Shown one piece after another: positions 34,689-43,256 of a stretch of DNA of 61,164 nt. The notes under the pieces were generated by a model. The model was not told where the DNA came from. It was given only the letters and a program-made list of their open reading frames with translations, and searched no databases. The stretch covers positions 1 through 61,164 of the forward strand of contig NZ_JAPDOD010000054.1 in assembly GCF_027587205.1 (NCBI RefSeq). The letters run 5' to 3'. Origin of the DNA: Solirubrobacter ginsenosidimutans. GTDB lineage: Bacteria > Actinomycetota > Thermoleophilia > Solirubrobacterales > Solirubrobacteraceae. A program made the translations under genes and the position numbers. Numbering within the stretch: position 1 is the stretch's first letter; each line of letters opens with the position of its first letter.

Positions 34689-35699
34689 TTAACGCACGGA
34701 AACGCGAAAGCCTTCGGTCGTATCCCTGACGACTAGTTCCCAGGGCTGCGGCTCGACCGGTCCTGTCGCCCCGCGGGCGATCAGCTCGGCGCAGCGGCGG
34801 CCCTGCTCGCGCAGCGACTGGCGCACCGTCGTCAGCCCCGCCCGCTCGCCGTCGCGCGTGTCGTCCCAGCCGACGATCGACAGCTCGCGCGGCACGTCCA
34901 GCCCGCGCGCGGCGGCCGCTCGCAGCGCGCCGATGGCGAGCTCGTCGCTCATGCACAGCAGCCCGGTCGGCGGCTCGGCGCCGTCGAGCAAGGCTCCGGC
35001 GGCAGCCTCGCCGTGCGCGCGGTCGTTGAGCTCGACCTCACGCCCGACCGTCACGCCATAGCCCTCGAGCCGCCCGCGGGTCACGCGGTGCGCCGGCACT
35101 TCGTCGCGCAGCGGCCTGTCCGCGCGATCGGCAAGCGAGAACGGCAGGCTGACCACCGCCAGGCGGGTGTGGCCGAGCGCGCGCAGGTGCGCCGACGCCG
35201 CGGCAGCGGCCGCGCGCTCGTCGATCGCCACGAGCGGATACCCCTCGAGCGCCGGCCCGCTCTGGACGATCACGGGCAGCCGCCGGCGCAGCGCGGCGGT
35301 GACGAGCGGATGCCCGTCGGGCAGCGAATAGAGCACGAAGGCGTCGACCGCGGCATCCATCACGAGCGCCGCGTCGCCCTCGCCGCCGGTCGCCGGGACG
35401 AGATGCAGCGCGATGCCCCCGCGCGCCAGCCCGCGCAGGAACTCGATCGCCGCGGGGTCGTCGAACGCGTAGGACAGCGCCTCGCCGAGCACGACGCCGA
35501 GCACACCCGTCTTGCCGCGCCGGAGCGAGCGGGCGAGCACGTTCGGCCCCGAGTAGCCGAGCTCGTCGGCCTTGGCGAGGATGCGCTCGCGCAGCTCGGG
35601 CGAGAGCTTCTCCGGCCGGTTGTACGCGTTCGACACCGTCATCGCCGAGACGCCGAGCGCCTCGGCGACGGTCGCGAGCGTGACCCGTGCGCCTCCCAC
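34689..35699 (-). CDS. LacI family transcriptional regulator
   Basis: A 336-residue repressor. The N-terminal HTH reads VTLATVAEALGVSAMTVSNAYNRPEKLS, with the hinge helix NVLARSLRRGKTGVLG. The effector domain shows FVLYSLPDGHPLVTAAL, LVAIDERAAAAAASAHLRALG, GLLCMSDELAIGALRAAAARG and IVGWDDT, all typical of LacI/GalR sensors. The start is GTG 35699. A TAGGAT hexamer 8 bases upstream could be its -10 box, giving a leaderless message. The probable target is the operator on the MFS promoter downstream. Confidence 0.9.
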   Translation of the reverse strand: MGGARVTLATVAEALGVSAMTVSNAYNRPEKLSPELRERILAKADELGYSGPNVLARSLRRGKTGVLGVVLGEALSYAFDDPAAIEFLRGLARGGIALHLVPATGGEGDAALVMDAAVDAFVLYSLPDGHPLVTAALRRRLPVIVQSGPALEGYPLVAIDERAAAAAASAHLRALGHTRLAVVSLPFSLADRADRPLRDEVPAHRVTRGRLEGYGVTVGREVELNDRAHGEAAAGALLDGAEPPTGLLCMSDELAIGALRAAAARGLDVPRELSIVGWDDTRDGERAGLTTVRQSLREQGRRCAELIARGATGPVEPQPWELVVRDTTEGFRVSVR

Positions 35700-35861
35700 G
35701 GGGAGTGATCCTAGGAGTTACCCGCACCCTGACGGGTACGGTCGGGGCGTCGCAGGTGGCAAACGTCGGGGACGCAGATCAGGGGTCGCACCCGACGCTG
35801 CGCGGCTCGCCAGGCGACAGCATGCGGAGCGTCAACCCCCTCCCCACTCAGGAGTCTCCCA

Positions 35862-36521
35862 ATGCGCATCACCGCCGGTTTCCTCGCCCTCGCCACTGCT
35901 CTCACGCTCGGCCTCACGGGCGTCGCCTCCGCTCAGCAGACGGGCCCCGCGGGTCCCATGGGCCCGATCGGGCCTGTCGGTCCGATGGGCCCGGCCGGTC
36001 CGATGGGTCCCCTCGGCCCCAAGGGCATGATCGGCCTGACCGGACCGAGCGGCCCGAAGGGCGCCACGGGTGCGACGGGCCCGGCCGGCCCCGCGGGCCC
36101 CGCCGGACCGTCGTTCGCCCGCGGGCACTTCCGCTCCGGCACCCACACCGCCGGCACCTCGTACGTGACGATGGCGACCGTCGACATGCCCAAGGGCCTC
36201 TACGTCGTCAACGGCAAGGCCAGCACCTACCAGAAGGAGATCCTCGGGACGACGTGGTACGCGATGGTCAGCTGCCGCCTGCTGCAGAAGTCCGCGGCGG
36301 GCGCGGAGACGGTCCTGGACACCTCGCACACGGAGGTCTCCGACGACGGCAGCGAGCGCGCGACGCTGTCCGTGATGGCGTTCGCCGACGTGCCCGACGG
36401 GACCGACAAGCTGATGCTGCAGTGCAAGGACGACGGCGGCATCGGCGGCGAGATGAACGAGCTCAACAACCTCAAGGTGATGGCGCAGCAGGTCGGGGGC
36501 TACACGCTGGCCATCAACTGA
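35862..36521 (+). CDS. Secreted collagen-like protein
   Basis: A 219-residue protein that starts at ATG 35862 behind AGGAG. A signal peptide ends at VASAQQ. Residues about 27-83 are a run of some 19 Gly-X-Y triplets ([35 protein letters not shown]), rich in proline and broken only once by GMIGLT. The C-terminal globular domain (about 85-219) is a beta-rich C1q/TNF-like or jelly-roll candidate ([36 protein letters not shown]) with two cysteines. It would trimerise as a short collagen stalk. Possible roles are adhesion or spore/cell-surface filaments; none is proven. Confidence 0.82.
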   Translation: MRITAGFLALATALTLGLTGVASAQQTGPAGPMGPIGPVGPMGPAGPMGPLGPKGMIGLTGPSGPKGATGATGPAGPAGPAGPSFARGHFRSGTHTAGTSYVTMATVDMPKGLYVVNGKASTYQKEILGTTWYAMVSCRLLQKSAAGAETVLDTSHTEVSDDGSERATLSVMAFADVPDGTDKLMLQCKDDGGIGGEMNELNNLKVMAQQVGGYTLAIN

Positions 36522-36527
36522 CCCGGG

Positions 36528-39350
36528 TCACGCCACCTCGGCAGGCGCTTGATCGAGCGCCTGCGCGAGGTGCTTGCGCGAGCGGACGCCGAGCTTCATG
36601 AACGCCCGCCCGAGGTGCGTCTCGACGGTCTTCTCGGTCACGAACAGCGCCTGGGCGATCTCGCGGTTGGTCTGGCCGCCGGCGGCCATCTCCGCCACCC
36701 GCAGCTCGCTGGGCGTCAGCCCGTCACGCCCCGCCGCGGCGGTCCGCCGCGGCCGGGCCCCGGACGCCACCAGCTCGCGGTGGGCCCGCTCGACCAGCGG
36801 CGTCGCACCCGCCGCGGCGGCGCCCTCCTGCCCGTCGCGCAGGTGCTCGCGGGCCTCGTCGCGCTTGCCGGAGCGCAGCAGCGCAGCGCCGAGGTCGATC
36901 CGGGCGCGAGCGAGCTCCAGCGCGCCCCGCGAGGTCTCCAGCACCGCGACCGTCTCGCGCAGCAGCGACAACCGCCGCGTTCCCGTCTCCGCCAGCGCGG
37001 CGGCGCGCAGCGCGACCCCGATCGCCCGCGGCATCCCGATCGCCCGCGCCAGCACGACCTCGGCGCCGGCCAGCTCGCGCGCCTGCTCGAGCCGGCCGAG
37101 CCGCAGGCACACCTCCGCCGCCGCCGACCGCCAAGCGATGATCTGCGGCGACCCGACTCCCATTTCCAGCTCGCGCGCACCACAGGCCAGCAGCTCGGCG
37201 AGCCCGCCCTCGAGATCGCCCAGCTCGGCCCGCAGCCAGCCCCGGGCGTACAACGCATGGCTGAACGGCAGATCGTCGGACCGCTGCGTCGCCACGAAGT
37301 CGTCCGCCACTGACAGCATCTCCGGGCCGGCCGTGCCGCGATCGAGCGACGCGAAGACGAACGCGTTGAGCGCCAGCGCGAGATAGCCCTGCGTGCCATG
37401 GACCACGCTGCGCAGGTCCAGCGCCGCGACGGCGTCGGCCTCGGCGGCGCTCAGCCGCCCTAGCCGGTAGAGCAGCAGGGCGCGAGCGCTGGAGGCCGCC
37501 GCGAGGCGAGCGTAGGCGCCGAGCCTGCGGGTCTCGTCGACCGCCCGGCTGTACAGGCGCTCAGCCTCGTCGAAGCGCTCGGCGAACTGGAGCGCCGTCG
37601 CCCCGGTGATGAGGACGTGACCTTCCGTCGTGCTCTCCGCCCCGGAGAGACCGCGCCGCGCCAGGTCGGCGTAGCGCTCGGCCGGGTGTCCCTGGATGAC
37701 GCCCTCGACCGCGCAGGCGATCAGGTGCAGACGGTCCAGCGGGGTACGCGCGACTGCGGGCGCGGAGATCTCCGCGAGCTCAGCGGCGACGAGCGGTCGG
37801 GCGACGAGCGAGATGTACGCCGAGGAGATGACCTCGATGTGGAGCGCCTCGGCGAGGTCGGCGTCCGCGTCCGACAGCTCGGTCAAGGCGCTCTTCAGGA
37901 CGGCGATCGCCGCCGGTGAGTCACCGGCGAGCTTCAAGCAGCGGGCGAGGCCGAGCGCGGCGCCGGCTCGCGCTTGCGGCCCCTCGGCCAGCCGCATCGC
38001 CTCGCGATAGCTCTCAGCGGCCGCGGGCACACCGGCCCGGCCCTCCGCGTTCGCCAGCTCGCTGTAGACCGTCGCGAGGTCGGCCGGCGGCTCGGCCAGC
38101 GCGCGCCGCAGGTGCGCGGCGGCGGCGAGCGGGTCGCCGAGCGAGAACGCCCGGGCCGCGGCCAGCCGCAGTGCCTCGACCACCCACTCGTCCCCGCGCG
38201 GCGCCGTCAGCGCGAGCTGCGAGGCGACCTCCTCCGGCGCACCGCCGCGCGTGTGCAGCAGCCGGGCGGCGCGGCCGTGGCCCTCGGTGCGCGCGCGGAC
38301 CGGCAGGTCGTGGTAGATCGCCGAGAGGACGATCGGGTGCACGAAGGCGAGCCGGTCACCGTCGCGGGTCAGGACGTCCGCCCGGCAGAGCGCTTCGAGC
38401 GCCTCCTCGGCGGTGGGCGCGTCCAGGCCTGCGAGCTCGGCGGCGAGCGTCGGGTTGGCGCCCTCGCCGAGCAGCGCGACCGCGCGCGCCATCTCCGGCG
38501 CGGTCGGCGGCAGGCGGTGCAGCCGCTGCAGGACCACGGTGGAGATCGCCTCAGGCCCCAGCTCCCGGACGGCTGCGGCCTCGGCGTCTGTCGCACTTAG
38601 CTGCTTGTCCAACACGTCGTGCAGGAGCTCGCGTACGAGGAACGGGTTGCCGCCCGTGGTCTCGTGACAGGCCTCGCAGAACCCCGCCCCGGCGGCGGGA
38701 TCGATCGCCGAGCGCACCCACTGGCCGACGGCGGCGCCGGTCAGCGCGGGCGGCCGCAGGACGCGGGTGCCGGGGTCGGTGACGAGGCCGCGCAGCACCT
38801 CGCTCTCCTGCTCGGCGCGTGGGCGGGTGCCGAGCACGAGCGCGACCGGCAGGTCCTCGAGCCGCCGCGCGAGGAAGCCGAGGAAGCTCAGGCTGGGCTC
38901 GTCGGCCCACTGGGCGTCGTCGACGCAGACCAGCAGCGACCCGTCCGCGGCGAGGTTCGCGCACAGCCAATAGAGGCCGTGCAGGCGAGCGTAGGAGGAT
39001 TCGTCGAGGCCGGCGCCGGCGGCGTCGAACATCGACCGGGTGAGGCCGGCGGCGCCGGAGAGCCAGCGGTCGCGCTCCTCTTCGGCGGCGGCGAAGAGCG
39101 CCGGCTCGAACAGCTGACGGACGACGCCGAACGTGAATGAGCGTTCGAGCTCGGACGCGCGCGCGTGCAGCGTGCGCATCCCCGCCTCGCGAGCGGCGGC
39201 GCGCGTCGCGGCGAGCAGGCGGGTCTTGCCGATCCCGCCCGGCCCTTCCACGGCGAGCACCTGGCCCTGCCCGGCGCGGGCATTGGCCAGCGCGGCGTCG
39301 AGCGCCAGGAGCTCCTCCTCGCGCTCGAGCAGATCGAGGATCCCTTGCAC
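36528..39350 (-). CDS. Large ATP-binding LuxR-family (LAL) transcriptional regulator
   Basis: A 940-residue STAND-type regulator. The N-terminal NTPase has the Walker A GPGGIGKT (36-43), a Walker B-like LLVCVDDAQWAD, and GTRPRAEQE. The middle is a long TPR-like helical sensor (about 400-860; LYSRAVDETRRLGAYARLA and similar). The C-terminal LuxR HTH is GLTPSELRVAEMAAGGQTN REIAQALFVTEKTVETHLG. LAL proteins activate secondary-metabolite or sugar-use genes on binding ATP and an inducer. The start is GTG 39350, with the ReaA-like REEELLALDAAL helix right after it. No biosynthetic cluster is next to it, so its target is unknown. Confidence 0.9.
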   Translation of the reverse strand: MQGILDLLEREEELLALDAALANARAGQGQVLAVEGPGGIGKTRLLAATRAAAREAGMRTLHARASELERSFTFGVVRQLFEPALFAAAEEERDRWLSGAAGLTRSMFDAAGAGLDESSYARLHGLYWLCANLAADGSLLVCVDDAQWADEPSLSFLGFLARRLEDLPVALVLGTRPRAEQESEVLRGLVTDPGTRVLRPPALTGAAVGQWVRSAIDPAAGAGFCEACHETTGGNPFLVRELLHDVLDKQLSATDAEAAAVRELGPEAISTVVLQRLHRLPPTAPEMARAVALLGEGANPTLAAELAGLDAPTAEEALEALCRADVLTRDGDRLAFVHPIVLSAIYHDLPVRARTEGHGRAARLLHTRGGAPEEVASQLALTAPRGDEWVVEALRLAAARAFSLGDPLAAAAHLRRALAEPPADLATVYSELANAEGRAGVPAAAESYREAMRLAEGPQARAGAALGLARCLKLAGDSPAAIAVLKSALTELSDADADLAEALHIEVISSAYISLVARPLVAAELAEISAPAVARTPLDRLHLIACAVEGVIQGHPAERYADLARRGLSGAESTTEGHVLITGATALQFAERFDEAERLYSRAVDETRRLGAYARLAAASSARALLLYRLGRLSAAEADAVAALDLRSVVHGTQGYLALALNAFVFASLDRGTAGPEMLSVADDFVATQRSDDLPFSHALYARGWLRAELGDLEGGLAELLACGARELEMGVGSPQIIAWRSAAAEVCLRLGRLEQARELAGAEVVLARAIGMPRAIGVALRAAALAETGTRRLSLLRETVAVLETSRGALELARARIDLGAALLRSGKRDEAREHLRDGQEGAAAAGATPLVERAHRELVASGARPRRTAAAGRDGLTPSELRVAEMAAGGQTNREIAQALFVTEKTVETHLGRAFMKLGVRSRKHLAQALDQAPAEVA

Positions 39351-39368
39351 GCAGCGCTCATCCTACGG

Positions 39369-40832
39369 TCAGACGCAAGCCGCCAGCTGATCAATCAGCG
39401 CGTCGATCGACGCGAGTGGGAGCCGGCCGTACCCGACGACGAGCGCGGGGTCGCCCGGGTTCGGGGCGAGCCGGTAGCCACCGAGCCCGCGGACCCGCAC
39501 GCGGCGCTCGGCCAGACGCGCGACGACGGCTGCCTCGTCAGTTCCGGGCGGGAGGCGCAGCAGGAAGTGCAGGCCGGCGGCGACCCCGGTCACGCGGCAC
39601 TGTGGGAGCCGCTCCTCGAGCGCCGCGACCAGCGCGTCACGCCGCTCGCGGTAGTCGCGGCGGGTCCGGCGCAGATGCCGGTCCACCTCGCCGGTCACGA
39701 GCAGGCGGGCGTAGGCGCGGGCGTTGATCGCGGGGCCGCCTGAGTCGACCGCCCAGCGCTCCCGCGCGATCGCCTCCGTCAGCTGCGGCGGCCCGACCAG
39801 CCAGCCGAGCCGCAGGGCCGGCGCGAGCGTCTTCGACGTCGTCCCGAGGTAGATCACGCGGTCCGGAGCGAGCCGCTGCAACGTCCCGACGGGCGCGCGG
39901 TCGTAGCGGTACTCGGAGTCGTAGTCGTCCTCGAGCACGATCCCGCCCCACGCCAGCAGCGCCCGCCGCCGCTCGGGCGCGAGCACCGCGCCGGTGGGGA
40001 ACTGGTGGGCGGGTGTGACGAGCACCGCGTCGGCGTCCAGCGCGTCGACCCGCACGCCCTGTTCGTCCACCGGCAGCCCGACGACCTCCAACCCGGCGGA
40101 CCGGATCGTCGCCCACGAGTCGTCCAGCGACGGATCCTCGACCGCCACCCGCTTCGCCCCGCGCGCCTTCAGCGCCCGGCACGCGAGCCACAGCCCCTGC
40201 GTGTACCCGCTGGTGACGACGACGTCCTCGGGCGCGGCCACCACGCCCCGCACCCGCACGAGATAGGCGGCGAGCTCGGCCCGCAACTCCTCGTCCCCGC
40301 GCGGGTCGCCGTAGTCCAGCGCGGCGTCCGGCATCTCCGCCAGCACCTTCCGCAACACCGCCGACCACGCCCGCCGCGGAAACGCGCTCAGATCCGGCGC
40401 GGTCGCCGTCAAGTCCCAACGAACACCCGTTCGGGGGTCAGACCCCTTAACAATCCCGTTTTGCTCTGAGCAGGGGTTTTCATACGAACGCAGTGTTGAG
40501 GGGTCTGACCCCTCTTTGGGCGGCGGGCCGGCGCCGGGCTGCGGGCCGCCGTGGGGCCCGAGGCCCGCGGTGGGGACGGCGCGGACGATCGGGGCGCTGC
40601 CGTGGCGGATCTCGATCCAGCCTTCGGCGGCGATCTGGGCGTAGGCCTCGCTGACGACGCCGCGGGAGACGTGGAGGGCCTCGGCGAGGACGCGCGAGGC
40701 GGGTAGGCGGGTGCCGGGTGGGGCGCCGCCGCCGGTGATCGCGGCGCAGATGGCGTCTTCGAGCTGGGCGCGCAGGGGCTCGGGCGCGGTGCGGTCGAGC
40801 GTGGCGAACAGCTCCAAAGTGGCTCGGTTCAT
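39369..40832 (-). CDS. MocR-family regulator: GntR winged helix fused to an aminotransferase-like domain
   Basis: A 487-residue protein. The GntR winged helix (about 15-85) reads PLRAQLEDAICAAITGGGAPPGTRLPASRVLAEALHVSRG with a break in the usual spacing. The aminotransferase-I-like domain (about 150-480) has VVVTSGYTQGLWLACRAL, ILEDDYDSEYRYDR-type sequence and the PLP lysine in LGTTSKTLAPALRLGWL. The linker contains about 30 residues (GSDPSTLRSYENPCSEQNG and on) encoded by a copy of the genomic palindromic repeat, inserted in frame. The start is ATG 40832, preceded by GAGG. It diverges from a SIS-domain gene and an EamA transporter, the sort of neighbours MocR proteins often control. Confidence 0.9.
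   Translation of the reverse strand: MNRATLELFATLDRTAPEPLRAQLEDAICAAITGGGAPPGTRLPASRVLAEALHVSRGVVSEAYAQIAAEGWIEIRHGSAPIVRAVPTAGLGPHGGPQPGAGPPPKEGSDPSTLRSYENPCSEQNGIVKGSDPRTGVRWDLTATAPDLSAFPRRAWSAVLRKVLAEMPDAALDYGDPRGDEELRAELAAYLVRVRGVVAAPEDVVVTSGYTQGLWLACRALKARGAKRVAVEDPSLDDSWATIRSAGLEVVGLPVDEQGVRVDALDADAVLVTPAHQFPTGAVLAPERRRALLAWGGIVLEDDYDSEYRYDRAPVGTLQRLAPDRVIYLGTTSKTLAPALRLGWLVGPPQLTEAIARERWAVDSGGPAINARAYARLLVTGEVDRHLRRTRRDYRERRDALVAALEERLPQCRVTGVAAGLHFLLRLPPGTDEAAVVARLAERRVRVRGLGGYRLAPNPGDPALVVGYGRLPLASIDALIDQLAACV
40433..40518. repeat. Composite palindromic repeat, copy 3, inside the MocR gene
   Basis: GGGGTCAGACCCC (about 40434-40446) and GGGGTCTGACCCC (about 40499-40511) flank an unusually AT-rich spacer (TTTTGCTCTGAGCAGGGG, TTTTCATACGAACG). 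The whole element is read through in frame as part of the protein linker. It is related to copies 1 and 2 but has TCAGA/TCTGA centres where those have CCAGA/TCTGG. Confidence 0.75.
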
Positions 40833-40865
40833 CGGCCTCGAAGTGGCTCTGTTGGAAGGACCACT
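40817..40865. promoter_or_regulatory. MocR-type operator: two direct repeats AAGTGGCTC(G/T)GTT plus an inverted half-site
   Basis: AAGTGGCTCGGTT (40817-40829) and AAGTGGCTCTGTT (40841-40853) are direct repeats exactly 24 bases apart, and CCACT (40861-40865) is an inverted half-site. Two direct boxes plus an inverted box is the known layout for PdxR/MocR regulators. The first box overlaps the first codons of the MocR gene; all lie between it and the SIS gene. Binding is inferred. Confidence 0.65.
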
Positions 40866-40886
40866 GAGACGGTACCGTGCTGCGGC

Positions 40887-41852
40887 ATGAGCGACGAACC
40901 GGAGCTGCGTGACGGCCCGCCGTGGGCGATGGAGGAGATGATCCTGGCCGAGCCGGGGCTCGTCGCACCGATCTTCGCCTCCTCGGCGGCGCTGGAGGCG
41001 GCGGAGTGGATCCGCGAGACCGAGACGGTCGTGGTCACCGGCTGCGGGACCAGCGAGCACGCGGCGATGGCTGGCGCAGCAATGCTCGGAGCGCGCGCCC
41101 GCGACGCGTTCGAGGCGAGCCTGGACCCGCAGTCCGAGGGCGTCCTGATCGCGGTCTCGCACGAGGCCGGCACCGCCGCGACGCTCGCCGCGATGCACGC
41201 CACCAACGCGCGCACGATCCTGATCACGGCCAAGCCGGAGGAGGAGACGGGCGCGAACCTCGTCATCTCCACGCCGCTGCAGGACACCAGCTGGTGCCAC
41301 ACCGTCGGCTACGTCTCGCCACTGCTCGCGCTGACGGCGATCGCCGGCACGGCCGACGCGACGACGTGCCGCAATGTGATCGACGGCACGCTCGCCCTCC
41401 GCCCGCGCTTCAAGGACGCGGCGCAGACGCTCGTCGGCTGCGAGCGCCTGATCGTCACCGGCTCCGGCGTCGACGAGATCACCGCGCGCGAACTGGCGCT
41501 CAAGATCGAAGAGGGCCTGCACATGCCGGTCACCCCGCTGGGTCTTGAGAAGGTGCTGCACGGCCACCTTCCGGCCGCCGACCAGCGCACCGGCATCGTC
41601 GTGATCCGCATCGACCCGACCAGCGCGCCCCAGCGCGACAAACGCGCGCGCGACGTGCTCGCCGCCGTCGCCGAGCTCGGCATGCCGACCGTCACGATCG
41701 ACGGCCTCCCCGAAGGCCACCCGCTGCTGGCGGGCGCGATCGCGCTCCAGCTGCTGACGTACGAGCTCGTGCTCGCCGCCGGCACCAACCCCGACCTGAT
41801 CCGCCGAGAGCAACCCGCCTACAGAGCCGCCGCGGCGGCCGCCAACACATGA
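40887..41852 (+). CDS. SIS-domain sugar-phosphate isomerase/deaminase-like protein
   Basis: A 321-residue protein with two SIS folds, as in the isomerase half of GlmS and AgaS/FrlB. SIS-1 (about 35-160) has TVVVTGCGTSEHAAMAGAAML and GVLIAVSHEAGTAATLAA. SIS-2 (about 185-315) has LIVTGSGVDEITARELALKI EEGLHMPVTP. It lacks the glutaminase part of GlmS. It probably binds an amino-sugar phosphate, perhaps deglycating or deaminating it. It diverges from the MocR regulator and overlaps the downstream EamA transporter by ATGA, so the two form an operon likely controlled by MocR. Confidence 0.85.
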   Translation: MSDEPELRDGPPWAMEEMILAEPGLVAPIFASSAALEAAEWIRETETVVVTGCGTSEHAAMAGAAMLGARARDAFEASLDPQSEGVLIAVSHEAGTAATLAAMHATNARTILITAKPEEETGANLVISTPLQDTSWCHTVGYVSPLLALTAIAGTADATTCRNVIDGTLALRPRFKDAAQTLVGCERLIVTGSGVDEITARELALKIEEGLHMPVTPLGLEKVLHGHLPAADQRTGIVVIRIDPTSAPQRDKRARDVLAAVAELGMPTVTIDGLPEGHPLLAGAIALQLLTYELVLAAGTNPDLIRREQPAYRAAAAAANT

Positions 41853-42658
41853 TCGGCGCGGCGCTCCTGGCCTCGCTGCTGTGGGGCACCGCGGACTTCC
41901 TCGGCGGCCAGGCCAGCCGCAAGCATCCCGCCGCGATGGTCGCGTTCATCGGCCAGGCGATCGGCTTCGTCGCGCTCGCGCTGGTCCTCGTCTTCCACGG
42001 CGTGGACGCGAAGGCGATCGTCCCGGGCATCGTCACCGGCCTGCTCGGCGCGGTCGCGGTGCTGTGCTTCTACCGCGCGCTCGCGGTCGGGACGATGAGC
42101 ATCATCGCGCCGATCGTCGCCACCAGCGCGACCGTCCCGGTGCTCTGGGGCGTGCTGCACGGAGAGCGTCCGGGCACGCTGCAGTGGATCGGGATCGTCG
42201 CGGCGCTGGCGGGCGTGATCCTGGCCTCCAACGAGCCCGGCGGCAAGCCGGCGAACTCGAAGCTGGCGCTGAAGCTCGCCGTCGTCGCCGCGCTCGGCAT
42301 CGGGCTCTCGCTCGTCTCGCTCGACCGGGCGGCCGAGCACGATGCCCTCACGGGCGTCGCCGCCGCCCGCGCCGTCGCCGCGCCGATCCTGCTCGGCGTC
42401 GTCCTCTATCAGCGCGCCAAGGCGCCGGTGAGCGCGTGGCCGACCTTCGCGCTCGTCGGCCTGCTCGACACCGCCGCCAACAGCGCCTTCGCCGTCGCCA
42501 CGACCAGCGGCCTGCTGAGCCTCGTCGCCGTGCTCGGCGGCCTCTTCCCGATCGTCACGGTCGCGCTTGCCTACTTCCTGCTCCACGAGCGGCTGCAACC
42601 GATCCAGCGCGCGGGCGTGCTGCTCGCGCTGGCGGGCATTCCGCTGATCAGCACGTAG
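41849..42658 (+). CDS. EamA/DMT-superfamily membrane transporter
   Basis: A 269-residue membrane protein with about ten hydrophobic helices in two similar halves (for example LLASLLWGTADFLGGQASRK, LLGAVAVLCFYRALAVGTM, ALVGLLDTAANSAFAVAT, LLALAGIPLIST). It shows the EamA marks ALLWGTADF and LHGERPGTLQWIGI / LLHERLQPIQRAGV. The family moves amino acids, nucleotides or drugs; the cargo is unknown. Its ATG overlaps the SIS gene stop (ATGA), so translation is coupled. MocR regulators are often found beside EamA transporters. Confidence 0.88.
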   Translation: MIGAALLASLLWGTADFLGGQASRKHPAAMVAFIGQAIGFVALALVLVFHGVDAKAIVPGIVTGLLGAVAVLCFYRALAVGTMSIIAPIVATSATVPVLWGVLHGERPGTLQWIGIVAALAGVILASNEPGGKPANSKLALKLAVVAALGIGLSLVSLDRAAEHDALTGVAAARAVAAPILLGVVLYQRAKAPVSAWPTFALVGLLDTAANSAFAVATTSGLLSLVAVLGGLFPIVTVALAYFLLHERLQPIQRAGVLLALAGIPLIST

Positions 42659-42674
42659 GAGTCCGCTGGCGAAT

Positions 42675-42687
42675 GGTCGGTCCGACC
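42675..42687. promoter_or_regulatory. Palindrome GGTCGGTCCGACC in the EamA-FHA gap
   Basis: A 13-base inverted repeat (GGTCGG-T-CCGACC) begins 16 bases after the EamA stop. It may be a short terminator stem or an operator for the FHA gene 200 bases on. Nothing else recognisable lies in this 229-base gap. Confidence 0.3.
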
Positions 42688-42887
42688 GATGGGGTGCAGC
42701 CGCCAGTGCCTCGGGCCGCACGCGCTCGCGATGCGTGCCTCTGGCACGTGAGCAGCGTGGGTGGCGCGAGGCGCCGCGGATGCGCCGCAGCGGGCGTACC
42801 GGGATTCGTCAGTGGGCTCCCAAATCCTCAGGGAACCCACAGGCTCCGTGAAACCTCTCCACAGGCTGCGGCGCAACCGTTGGAGTC

Positions 42888-43256
42888 ATGAGATTGAGCC
42901 CCCGGACCACACGCCACGCGGTCGTTGACGGAGCCCCCGCCGCCGGCCGCTATCTGGAAGCAGACGACACGCTCGTGCCCGTGATGGGCACGGTGACCCG
43001 CCTCGGGCGCAGCCTGAGTGCGGACATCGAGATCGACGAACCCTCCGTCTCGCGCCGGCACGCGCTGATCGTCCGTCAGGACGGCCAGACCTACCTGCTC
43101 GACGATGGCAGCCGCAACGGCACCTGGCACAACGGGATCCGCGTCGACCGCGCCGTCCTGAGCGACGGCGACACGATCGACCTCGGAACCGCCCGCCTGA
43201 GCTACGTCGAGGTGGTCGAGACCGAGACCGAAGACCTGCGGCTCATCGCCGCGTGA
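42888..43256 (+). CDS. FHA-domain protein
   Basis: A 122-residue protein that is almost entirely one forkhead-associated domain (about 30-112). It has the canonical phospho-threonine-binding residues in RLGRSLSADIEID, PSVSRRHALIVRQDG and LLDDGSRNGTWHNGIRV, then LSDGDTIDLGTARLSY. FHA domains bind pThr proteins in Ser/Thr-kinase signalling or secretion. No kinase gene is adjacent, so the partner is unknown. ATG 42888 sits behind GGAG. Its end overlaps the convergent metallo-hydrolase gene by 14 bases. Confidence 0.9.
   Translation: MRLSPRTTRHAVVDGAPAAGRYLEADDTLVPVMGTVTRLGRSLSADIEIDEPSVSRRHALIVRQDGQTYLLDDGSRNGTWHNGIRVDRAVLSDGDTIDLGTARLSYVEVVETETEDLRLIAA

Noticed and set aside
39369..41813. An 814-codon ORF extending the MocR protein upstream
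   Set aside because: The added part is antisense to the SIS-domain gene. ATG 40832 gives the normal winged-helix N-terminus.
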